Assembly (NCBI GenBank): GCA_013076295.1
Contig: RQOL01000715.1
Coordinates: forward strand, 84,630 to 148,629
Length of the DNA: 64,000 bases
Direction: 5' to 3'
Origin: Sanderia malayensis
Lineage: Eukaryota; Cnidaria; Scyphozoa; Semaeostomeae; Pelagiidae
Shown here: one piece after another, positions 53,841 through 64,000 of the stretch
Position numbering within the stretch: the first letter of the stretch is position 1
Layout: every line of letters starts with the position of its first letter
Notes under the pieces: model-generated
The model's input: the letters and a program-made list of their open reading frames with translations, nothing else
What the model was told of the DNA's origin: nothing
Database searches by the model: none
Program-made: the position numbers and the translations under genes

Positions 53841-54116
53841 ATGGCTAGAATATCGCTGCAGCGGCCGTCTTGTTGCCGTAGCCATTTAATATATATGATG
53901 ATTTCTAAAAATGATATGACTTCGGTGACGAACTTGCGTAACTCCTCTCTTGGTTCCCGGTTCCCGCCCACTCTTCAAGGCCAATTGGGCCTAAGGACCA
54001 AATCGTTGATTGATAGAGCTACCTATCAGCGAATGTTCAAGCTACAGCTAGAAAATTTTCAAAATAAAAGTCTTGGGTATGTAATACCTAAAACATTCAG
54101 GCAGGTCTCCAGGTAG
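53841..54116 (+). CDS. Hypothetical 91-aa ORF or exon, IR2 right copy
   Basis: Same translation as 50844-51119 (MARISLQRPSCC ... FRQVSR), mirrored. Family unknown. Confidence 0.3.
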   Translation: MARISLQRPSCCRSHLIYMMISKNDMTSVTNLRNSSLGSRFPPTLQGQLGLRTKSLIDRATYQRMFKLQLENFQNKSLGYVIPKTFRQVSR

Positions 54117-54262
54117 AATACTCCAGAACAGCAGGCGGAACAATTTTAACAGCCAAAGGCTACAACAATTTTCTTGTCCCTTTTTCGATTCGAGTAGTTA
54201 CAGGGCAGTGCAACCTCGCTTTGAAATTTTAATACATTTGTTGCATGAATTTTTATGCCCAT

Positions 54263-54820
54263 CATTTCATCCTTTCATCATGCTTATTTTCTGTATTAAC
54301 TTTCGATTTATCAGCTTTCAGTTAGTAGTTGAACCCTTACAGGTTTGTGGTTAGCCCCTGCCACTCAAAGACATCAAAGGAAGAGACATCAACCAGGGTC
54401 CCAAAACATACGTACTCGGACCCTGACTTATAATAGAGAAAGTACGAAAGCAACCATGGTAGAGGCAGCAGTGGCAAACCAGTGAGGAACAATACGTAAC
54501 AACAGAGAGAGTAGCAAGAAGATTGCCATATAGAACTGATTTCACGGTGCACCCTGAACTGCTACCTTGATTTAATAATGACTGGCATATGTTTGTATGT
54601 TGTGTGGCTTTGATATTTGGTTATGTAGCTAAATGAAAATAGCTCAACCAATTCTCCTTTCTATTAAGCTCTTTCCACCTGGGATACAAAGCTTGTTTTA
54701 AAATCTGAAGCACCCAACCGGACTTTCTCCCATCAGATCAAAAACATTTTTCAGTCCTTTTATATTTAGAATATTTTTCTCGAAATTTCAAATAACCCGT
54801 GTCTCTCTAACAAAATGCGA
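54263..54820 (-). repeat. Dispersed repeat, IR2 right copy
   Basis: Reverse complement of 50140-50697 and of 25110-25679. It differs from the left arm by only a few bases (for example caaccatgg versus cagccatgg). Confidence 0.85.
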
Positions 54821-55251
54821 TTTCGTCGCAGAAACAATTGGTTGTGGTTGAACTCGAGCAAGTCTTCATACGACTCCCGACAAATAATGTTCAAAGTATG
54901 CTCAGCTTCCTTTATAATTTTTCTTGCTTTCAAAGTCTGATGTCAGAAGGGCCGTTGGCCGATTGTGAATCCCACAAACCATTACCAGATCCGCCAAGAC
55001 CATTATATTTGCTCATCGATATTCTCATGTTGACTGGCTGTTTCCGATCCAGCACAAGTAGCAAAGGAAAAATCCTTTAAATTTTTAAAATCCTTGTTCT
55101 TCAGCCACAACTCGCACAATGCATAAAAAGACATCATTGCATAGCACGAGTAATAGAATCGGTTTCATTTCTGGGGTAACCATTTCATATACATGGGTCA
55201 GTGAACACACTAACACATACGCAACATCCATATGTGAAGAATAAGAGAAGA

Positions 55252-58200
55252 TTAAGGTTTTAAAGGTCTATGAAAAACACTAAATGTTTTATCATAAGGT
55301 GGAATCCAACTAGTCATTCGCTCTGGTACAATATCAACATCTTCAAAGCCATTTTTCAAACCTGATAAAGCCAGCGCAGCGACACGTCTTGTCAACGATG
55401 TTGAGTCTTCGCAATGAAGCAGATAATCAAGTGGTAAACATGCGCATTTGGCAATCTCAGTTTCGCTTATCTTGATGTCAAATGTCAAAGGTTGAAGGCA
55501 ACATATGAAGTAAAGATCGGACATGTTAAAAGCCACACCATGTTGCTGTCGAAATGTCAGCAATGCTTTGAATTCTACGAATACGAAAGCAAACAATTAT
55601 TTTAGAGTGTTCATCGACTATAATGCTTGATGATAAAGAATATAAGAACAGTAAACTTTAGCTCTTAAGCTTGTCTCCCCAAAATAACGTGAACAAAATT
55701 ATATATATCTAATAAAACCGAGTAACCAATCTCGCAAGGCATGATTGGTGGGGTGAAATTAAGCAGCGGTTGTCGCAGTGTGGCCATAAGCCATACCCGC
55801 ATTGTATTGTTTATGACGTCAAATGAATAATAATGTTGCTATAGATATATAAGATAAACAACCATCACAACTTCAGTTGCAATTTCGCAATTTCCAAAGT
55901 GCGCACAGGAGATAGACACTATTCAATTTCAATCGCTAAGCAATAAATTTTTCCATTTATTTGGGATAAATTGAGCATCAAAAGTCAAAATTTGAAGATG
56001 GAATACAGCATTCGAAAATCGATCGCTAAATTCAAAGCTTCGCTTGAAAAACCATCACAATATTATGCCGAAGAGAAGGTAGGACTAATCAATTGATTAA
56101 CAAGTATTGTTACAGCTTTTAAAGAACATTTCTCTGCACGTGAACATTTGTACGAAATAAAGGACACAGAACTGGAGTATATTGTTCTCCGTAACTTGTT
56201 GGAAAATATCGACCCACTTTCAACCTTTGCTACGAAGAACTTCACGCATTTCGGTAACTTTAAAGTCTGATCAGAAAAAGAGAGATTGCTCTTTGCTAAA
56301 ACATGGAAAAGTTTCTTAAAACTTGCTCAGAAATAACGAAATAATTTGTATTTTTATGGTTAAAAAACCTACTAACAAAACACAAAGCAGAACTTTAATA
56401 TGCAGAAGTATTTATTGGTAGAAAATAATTTCACGAAAAAATGGAAAACGATATGCGCCATTATTAATTGGCTATTGTTGCTAAGACCAATCACTAGGTC
56501 TGGCGCCTATCCCAAAATGCTTATTAAGCTAGCGTAACACCCAGATTAACAAAATCAATTTGACTTATTTGCAATCATTTGTAATCATTAAGCCTAAATT
56601 ATAGTACTTTTTATTTAACTTAACGAATTGATCATTATCGTGTTATTACGAGTCATTATTATCACTAATATTCATTTTAACTTTTGATTATTAGCTTTAC
56701 TATCTGGAACGAACTAATGGCAATAAGATTTGGAGAATGTTTAACAGCTTATTGCTTAATATAGGTAACATATAACTTTATATAGCACGTCACTTAGCTT
56801 AACAAGTAAACGCGCTTATTGCAGAAGCTAGTTCTACACTTGCATCAGTTGAACAGAAATAAATATATACATAAGCATTGTTTCTCTAGATTGCCTCTAT
56901 AGTAGATTGGCTGATCTGACAGAAGTCAGAGATGATCAGCAGGGCAACATGAAGAAAATGCAAATGCCTACTTATCGAAAGTTTGCATTCAATAAGGTAC
57001 ATTATATTTCATATTTTCATGGCTCCAGTTGACTTTTATAGTTCCTTTTAATTCTCTTTGCATTCAGTTAAGTGCTTGATATAACTCTTACTCTAAAACA
57101 GATCAAAGATCATGTCAATGAGATCTTAGAGCACCATGCAGACCTTTATTCAATGGTAAGATGATGAACTCAAGTTAATTCCAATGCACAATAAAAATAA
57201 TCTATAATTACAAATCTGTCATCTGGTTTAGACATTTAACAACCTGTAGATCTTATGTACAACTATTTCCCATTTATAGATTGCAAGCTACCATATGAGT
57301 GTCCGGAACAAGATTCTGGACCTGGCAGCATATGTCAAAAGGATCATGAAAACTTGGGACAGGTTCTTTTATGGAATAACATTGATGGTAGGCATTTCTT
57401 CACTATTTTTAATGCATGTTAACAAGAAGGCGAATGATGTGAAAGTATCTAGGGCTATGTTCAGTATCAAAGCAATACAAATTATCTATTTTAGTCACAA
57501 GATGATGTCGAAAGACTGGCAGAAGACATCAAAATATTCCATAGAAACTCGTATTTTAATACGAGAACATGCTCTAAAAAACTACTGGAGATAAGAGATG
57601 ATCTGACCGAGGTAATTGCTTCCTGCAAAACAAGAACATACAAGGAAGCACAAGCATGCTACGACAGAACATCTCACCTATTCAGAATGGAAAGCCTAAA
57701 ATTTGAGGAAGAATACTTAAATGATTCAGAAGACAGCCTTGCATGTCTGCAGAAAAACAACAACAAGCGAAAAGAAAAGAAATCAAAGAAACCAGAAAAG
57801 AAGAGGTGTCCGCCAACAAAGCTATCTTCTATGGCAGAAAACAAAGAAGATACATGTTCTTCGTCTGGCAATGCTAATGTGCATTCAGCACAGGTGAGAA
57901 AAATAACTCTTGCTGAATACTGGTCGAGAAAAAGAAGCGATTCTCAATGCCAGTCATCAAAACAAATGACAAGTATTGAGAATGCAAAAGTCGAAGAAGC
58001 TAAGCAATTAGTTGAACCTGAAGCTGAGATGCCAGAAGATTATCAAAGGTTGACAATGAATCACAAGGCACCACAGTCGATGAAAAGATCAATTTCTTTG
58101 GTGTACAAAGAATATAGGCAAGGCAGCTTGAAGAAAAGAGTTGCTTATCAACAGCATCGAGCAGAAGCAAAAAGAATTAAGTTATCGCCCGATCAAGAAG

Positions 58201-60298
58201 AAGAAATGCAAAGGAAAAGAGTAGCAGAAGAGTTCAATACCAACACAAAAAAGATCATGGAAATCTATTTGTCAAAAAAGAAAAATGAAGCAAAAAGCAA
58301 AATCCCAGTTACAGAATACAGAAGGGATAAGGATCTTGAAATTCAATTTGGAAAACAACGGAAAGCTGAGAATGACAACGCAACATTTACGTTTAGAAAG
58401 CCAGCTCCTCCAAAGCCAACTAAATTAGCGAGCCATAAATTGCAAGGAAATGCTGCTGCAAAGACAAAGGAGACTACATCATTAATTCCAATTCCAAAAA
58501 GACAGAGCTTGGTGCAGGATAAAGCTAACGATGCAAAAAAGGTTGCAGTAGACACAGGATACTTTGGAACAACCAAAAGAATGTCACAAGATGTGACATT
58601 TGGCACTGGCTTTATCCGTTGCTATGTCAGTAAATTAAGGATGGCTGATCAAGCAAATAATAAGCGATTTAAAACTGCTGCTACATCGACCAAAAGAACT
58701 CTTCCAGCCATTATCTCACATTCAGCCACGCCAAAATTCAGCAGTAATATTTGTAGAACAGCAAGGCCTGTGGTTACGAAAGAGCACAATGAAAGCGTGG
58801 CAAGCATAAACAAGGAAAAATGCCAAGCAGTGTCATTCCAGCGACCAACCAAGCGATAAAAATCGTATCTAAAGTTTCCCTACAAGACTCTAGAAAAAGA
58901 AAAAGAAGTGGAAAGGAGGAACAAGCTCAAATAAATGCCACCACACAACAAATTGCAATTGGCATTCCGCCATTGGCCAAAAGAGTCAAGTTATGCGAAG
59001 CTCATCAAAGCAACAGTGACGTGAAGAGATACGACTCCAACTGCAATGAATGCAAATCGATCAGAAAGAAGAAGCTCGAGAACCTGGTCATTCAAAAGAA
59101 AGCCAAAGATGAAGCAAACAAAAAAATGCCTTTTTCTAAATTAAATCTATGATGGAACTCAGGAGACAATGAAATGCAGCTCACAAACTGCTTCGTAAAT
59201 TTAACTTTAAATTTATTTAATTACATATATAGATAATCATAGATATCCTAGGCAAATATTTTATAAGGCAACTCAATTTATGAGGTTATTTATCAGAATA
59301 GTAAATCACAATATTGACTTATAATTGTCATAATTGATTGGCTATGAAATAAGGCAGACATTGAACTGAACTGTGTGTTTATTTCTTATTGCAACTCTTT
59401 CATTAACAAATTACATAAAAGGAGAATAGCACTGCTTCAAAAGCAAGCAGCATCTGCTCCTGATGACACAGCGAAAATAGAAAGGATTGGAGAACAGAGA
59501 GATATTACAGCTGGAACATAAGGAAGAAGTTATAGTAAATGGAATCAAAGTCAACCACTCAGACTCACCAGCTTCAATGCCAGTTTCTTCCTTAATTTCT
59601 CTTATCACAGTATCACCTAAAGCAAAGATAACTGCAATAATACCAAAACAGCTCTTTTTAGCCCTGGGAGGGAGGCTTAATAGAGAGGGGGGCTTGACTC
59701 AAAATCTCAACTCAAAAGAAAAGCTTATTAGAGAAGGGAACATAACAAAAAGAGGGGCTTTTATGGCAACATATATAAAAATATTAGAAATATACACGTC
59801 ATGTGCAAAATCTTGGAAGAAATTGTTATCAGATATTTATATTTTACATGATATAAGTCAAGATCTACATCTACCAATTACTGTCATCCTCCTAAATAAA
59901 GATTCTGACAGGGGTGAAAGCCAGAATGGAGAGTAAGTGCTGGAAAAAATTTGGAGAGTATGATTGCCACTTTGAAAGTGGTGAGAGGTTTTGTGTGCAA
60001 TCTTACAGAAGACAATTATAAAGAAAGATTCATGCTTACGGATATCTTCATGTGGTTCAGCAAAGCCACCTGGAAACTTCCATTTCTTCATCTGACATAA
60101 CAAAAGTGTAATTAAATTTGTCTACAATATATGTAGGTTTAAGCTATGGCAGTTCAAGAAATAAATGTCATTTCAGATATGAAACCAAATTATGTCAAAG
60201 AAAACTGGGATATGTTTAATAATATTATAGTAGAATACCTACTTTTCCTTTGTCTTGAACAATGAGTGCTTCCTGTGTTTCTTCATTGAGTACCATGC
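55252..60298 (-). CDS. NUDT6-like Nudix hydrolase gene, copy 3
   Basis: Mirror of copy 2. Exons 60298-60243, 60091-60040, 59616-59569 and 55574-55252, with the same phases. The Nudix box (GFAEPHEDIR joined to DTVIREIKEETGI) and the NUDT6-type C-terminal exon are intact; I noted only one residue change in the last exon (TFSVFHRP instead of TFNVFHRP). The upstream exon near 60.7 kb carries the same 2-nt insertion and 8-nt deletion as copy 2, so N-terminal coding is broken and only the part from the internal ATG is intact. The 4-kb last intron hosts the antisense family 1 gene at 55998-59152. Confidence 0.75.
55998..59152 (+). pseudogene. Family 1 Lys-rich protein gene, copy 3 (antisense, nested in Nudix intron)
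   Basis: Exons: 55998-56078 (MEYSIRKSIAKF), about 56116-56253 (FKEHFSAREHLYEIK; its gtaact donor leaves phase 1, which fits the next exon), 56890-56996, 57102-57155 (54 nt), 57280-57387 (108 nt) and 57495-59152. The frame runs from 57495 through LACLQKNNNKRKEKK to 58859, where a one-base loss (GGAAAAATGCC versus GGAAAGAATGCC in copy 1) gives QRPTKR*. The original frame resumes at 58820-59152 (PPLAKRVKLCEAHQ, KKMPFSKLNL). The protein would be very basic, with AEYWSRKR and GTGFIRCYVSKLRMAD motifs, probably nuclear (inference). The exon 1-2 phase is not resolved. A C-terminally truncated product of about 450 residues is possible. Confidence 0.65.
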
Positions 60299-61089
60299 CT
60301 TGAGCAAAAATGATTCAAAATTCAACCATTGGTTCAAAATAATTCACATATCTCAAGACTTCATTTACAAACCTTGTCTATAAGTCTACTACCTTGCAAA
60401 AAGCAAAGCTAGTATAGATACAATTGCAACATTGCTATAAGATGATACTTGTCAGCACCTGTCAGTACTTGTCAAATGACTTCGAATACCTACCTCATAC
60501 ACCAACAGTGTGAAAAGCATTTTTTGGATTTTTATTTTCTTCATCTTCTGGCAGCCATTTCGTCATCATTATGTAATAATTTATTGCATGATGGCAGCTG
60601 AAGCCTGACGAACTCTATCGCCCAAAGGTATTTTAATGGTATTTTCACAAATATTCCTCTCATTCCATCTGCCTTCCAGATAAATTGAGGTATTCTAGGA
60701 AGATGAAACAAAAATAAGCTGGAACAAAAATAAGACTTAACAAAGCAACAAATAAATACAGGAATGAACGAATAATGCATAAATAGAATAGGAAATGAAT
60801 TAGAGGAAAGGAAGAAATGAAAAAAGTTGCAAAAAAGAAATTATTTCACCTGATAAACTTCCAGCAAATTCGTCTTTATCTTCCTTTTCTGCAACAACTC
60901 CAAGATCTAGTATTAAACTTACTTATGCTACACTGGTCTCGAAAAGGCAACAAAATGTTCCGTTTGTAGGTGTGAAGGTCCTTTTCTTCTCACACGTACA
61001 ATGACACTTTTTCATGGTTAAGGTAGATACCTCTGATATTCAAAATTGTAGTTGTAGCCATACAAGGACGAAATACGGCAGCAATATCG

Positions 61090-62500
61090 CTGCAGCGGCC
61101 GTCTTGTTGACATATCCTGATATTCGATGCAATTGTCATCTTCCTTGCCAATGCAATATTCATCGTAATAATCATGTTCATTGGCATCCACATACTGAAA
61201 GTAATTGTCATCTTCAATGTCAACCTCATATTCATCGTGATTTTCATCCTCATTGTTATCAAAATACTCGACGCAGTTTTCATCATCTTGCTCAATGCCA
61301 TATTCATCGTGATATTAGTTTTCTTCATTGTCAGCTTCATTTTCGACGCAATTGTCACTTTCATTCTCAATGGCATGTTCATCGTAACACATGCATCCTC
61401 ATTGCTGGCCACGTATTCAACGCAGTTGTCATCTTCATTGTTAATCTCATATTCATCGCAACGTTCACTTTCATTTTCATTCACCTACTCAACGAAGTTG
61501 TCATCTTCTTCCTCAACGTGGTATTCATCGTAGTATTTTTTCTTCAATGTCAGCCTCATTTGCCACGCATTTGTCACTTTCATTCTCAATCTCGTATTCA
61601 TCGTAATATTCATCTTCATTGTCATCCACAAACACGACGTAATTGTCATCTTCAATGTCAATCTCATATTCATCCTGATATTCATCTTCGTTGTCGTCCA
61701 CATACTCGACGCACTTGTTAGTTTCATTGTTAATGTCAATCTCATCGTAATAATCATCTTCATTGTCATCCACATACTCGACGCAGGTGTCATTTTCATT
61801 GTCAATTTAAATCTCGTCGTAATGCTCTTCTTCAAAGTCAGCCTCAGATTCGATGCAATTGTCAACTTCATTGTAAATCTCATATTTATCATAATAATCA
61901 CCTTCATTGTCAACCTCATACTTTACGCAGTCGTCATCTTCTTCCTGAATGCCATATTCATCGTATTATTTTTTCTCTTCAATGTCAGCCTCAATTTAGA
62001 CGCAATTGTCACTTTCTTTCTTCATGACATATTCATCGTAATATTCAGCTTCATTGTCGTCCACATACTCAACGCAGTTGTTAGCTTCATTGTTAATATC
62101 AATCTCATCGTGATATTCATCTTCATGGTCCTGCACAAACACTACGTTATTGTCATCTTCAATGTCAATCTCATACTCCTCGTAATATTCATCTTCATTG
62201 TCGTCCACAGATTCGACGCAGTTATTAGCTTCATTGTTAACGTCAATCTCATTGTTCATCTTCATTGTCATCCAGAAACTCGACCCAGTTGTCACTTTCA
62301 TTCTCAATGACATATTCATCGTAATATTCAGCTTCATTATCTTCCTCAATGTCATATTCATCGCATCATTTTTCTCTTCAATGTCAGCCTCAATTTAAAC
62401 GCAATTGTTACTTTCATTCTTGATGACATATTCATTGTAATATTCATCTTCATTGTTAGCAACATCTCGGCGCAGTTGTTATCTTCATTCTCGTTCCATC
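61090..62500 (-). repeat. Acidic minisatellite, about 72-bp unit, copy 3
   Basis: Minus-strand units match copies 1 and 2 (VEYVDDNEDEYQDEYEIDIE and variants). Acidic frames of 82 codons (61525-61773) and longer are separated by TAA or frame shifts. Confidence 0.85.
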
Positions 62501-62634
62501 TTCATTTCATTTTTCTTCGTTATATTGGTTAACTTCACGATCTTGAAACTACTCTCCAAGCAATCTCATATACTCCTCCAATTCTTGCATGCTTATTCTT
62601 TCGCTTGTTGGGTCTTGATGCATCTTTTATTCTG

Positions 62635-62820
62635 TCACCCATCTTTTCGTAATCCATCCCACCCACTTCTCATCATCGTTTTATAATTCGGAAATGAGTT
62701 TACTTTCCTCTTTCGATTGTCATCCCCAAAGTCTCCTCTAATTGAACCATTGTTTAAACATTTGCGTTGGAACCTCTGATGAATGTCCATTGTCATTTGG
62801 TTCTCATCAAAGTTGAACAT
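62635..62820 (-). CDS. Conserved 61-aa exon or ORF, copy 3
   Basis: Same predicted protein as at 36989-37174 and 42143-42328, in the same position relative to the minisatellite. Identity across three copies, including the oldest, suggests constraint or gene conversion. Confidence 0.35.
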   Translation of the reverse strand: MFNFDENQMTMDIHQRFQRKCLNNGSIRGDFGDDNRKRKVNSFPNYKTMMRSGWDGLRKDG

Positions 62821-63599
62821 CTAACAGATACAATCATGAATAACAATTTTTTGTGTTTACTTTTGAATGATTCTAACTGCTTTTACTTAAATTGTAAGTG
62901 ATGTTATTTGCAAAAATTATATGTGGCCTCGTAATCACTTGAAATGTGGAATGTGTCGTATACGAGGCTGCTAATGTCATGGCAACATCACCTATCCTTC
63001 ACTCTCTCCGCCATTTTGTTAATGTTATCATTTTTGGATCAAAGTTTTGCCTAACCTTACTTGTTTTATGACAACATTTGAAGAAAGTGAAACAAAATCT
63101 ATTTTTTGAACAAAGTCTTTTTTGAATGAAAATTTGTGACCATAATTCGAAATTTAGGACAGTAAAATGAGTTTAAAAAATCTTTTGAATTTTTTGCCGA
63201 AGAATCGCTAATTTTTCAAATTTCGAATGACTTGTCTCATGAATGGAGACGCATAGTTAGAACTTCCAGTAAAATTTATTTAAATGTTATTGGAAAAGTC
63301 TGTAGTGCTCTTGTATTGTATATTTCCAGAAAGAGATATCTAATGAAGACTGGGTGCAGGCCAGGTGAAAATTCAAGTATATAAAAATAAACGGAATTTA
63401 GTATTGCCCACATTGATTTATAAATATACTTATTAGTCTTTGCTAACCTTCAAAACATGTCACTTAAAGATTATTCAAATATAGACACTTCTCATTGCGG
63501 AGGGATAAAAATGGTTTGGTGAAATTGTGTCAGCAGCGACTATATTAGATTAGCTGATTTTCAGGCTCAAAATTGAAATTTATTATTCGAAGACATACC

Positions 63600-63748
63600 T
63601 GGTTGCTCTCTATCGACATGAAATCTTTCAAAAATTCCGTTTGAGCTGATTGGCTTTGTTGAAATTGTAGCAATTGAACGTAAATTTTCTCGCGAAATGG
63701 AAGCAAGCTATCGCAAGTTGACAATTCTTCGAATGAACTAAAGTCCAC
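63600..63748 (-). CDS. First-exon candidate, unknown protein (IR2 right copy)
   Basis: Mirror of 41213-41361, with the same donor (AGCAACCAG|gtatgtc) and the same lack of an in-frame ATG. The CRE-like TGACGTAA (about 63806) and a TTTTATAA TATA-like box lie just upstream on the minus strand. Confidence 0.35.
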
Positions 63749-64000
63749 GAAATATTCAGCCTAACGTCTTTTATAAACAATGTTGCGCTTTGTTATTACG
63801 ATTGTGACGTAATCTTAATTAGGTGGTAACAGGGTGCTCAGTTAGGGTCACAGAGGAAAAAGAATAAATTTGAATGCTCTAAAGTTGTTGTTTTTAAGAA
63901 AAATCTTGTTTCCTTGAGCTTGATTTCTGACTTTTGAATAATTAAAGAGCTACATCTTGGCCGTTGTTCATTATCAATTCTCATTCATTTTTGGCAGAAA

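Larger units (their letters stand above)
53290..64000 (-). repeat. Right arm of giant inverted repeat IR2
   Basis: Mirror of 40961-51670; see that entry. The spacer between the arms (about 51671-53289, 1.6 kb) is unique. The right arm runs off the window, so the full arm length is at least 10.7 kb. Confidence 0.96.

Overview
This is animal nuclear DNA, AT-rich and intron-containing. It carries a spliceosomal U2 snRNA gene, a LINE-type reverse transcriptase, many TA-flanked DNA transposons, satellite arrays, and GT/AG introns of about 60-150 bp (some much longer) in several genes. The relatives I recognise (NUDT6-like Nudix hydrolase, phosphoacetylglucosamine mutase PGM3, a HIRAN-like transposon domain, an EADTR/GCDTTS transposon protein) suggest a non-vertebrate metazoan such as a sponge or cnidarian; the species cannot be fixed from the sequence.

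Layout. 1-2.56 kb: a dimeric satellite (182 + 198 bp, about 380-bp higher-order unit), with a related 181-bp array on the other strand at 22.5-23.4 kb. 3.5-5.1 kb: two TIR elements, one with a HIRAN-like ORF. 5.4-16.7 kb: a first large inverted repeat (arms 5397-8400 and 13700-16730). Each arm holds a divergent pair: a 92-96-aa ORF with a hydrophobic C-terminus, and a multi-exon gene for a Lys/Arg-rich protein ('family 2'). The 5.3-kb spacer contains a four-exon gene with exact 171-bp coding repeats, interrupted by one in-frame TAG, and a decayed PGM3 fragment. 17.6-19.56 kb: a broken gene copy that joins the beginning of family 2 to the end of family 1. 19.6-22.4 kb: nested LINE wreckage. 25-29.2 kb: a dispersed repeat, a GAGCCAT palindrome cluster, MITEs, and a transposon gene with one nonsense codon.

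29.8-64 kb: one roughly 8-11-kb unit is present three times in alternating orientation: about 29.8-37.73 kb (inverted, older), 41.0-51.67 kb (direct) and 53.29-64.0 kb (inverted, almost identical to the second). The unit contains a NUDT6-like Nudix gene, whose large last intron hosts an antisense gene for a Lys-rich protein ('family 1'), and a 72-bp acidic minisatellite. The spacer between copies 1 and 2 holds the U2 snRNA gene. The spacer between copies 2 and 3 holds most of a fourth, more diverged Nudix paralogue carrying a mariner insertion.

Families 1 and 2 look like ancient paralogues: they share a 54-nt exon, a 102/108-nt exon and one long 3' exon in the same phases, and both now sit in inverted repeats. 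The copies carry different one-base frameshifts. The window therefore reads as an ampliconic, palindrome-rich region where genes are duplicated, inverted and decaying or being gene-converted. No functional pathway links the genes visibly. I saw no CRISPR arrays, bacterial operons, tRNA or rRNA genes.
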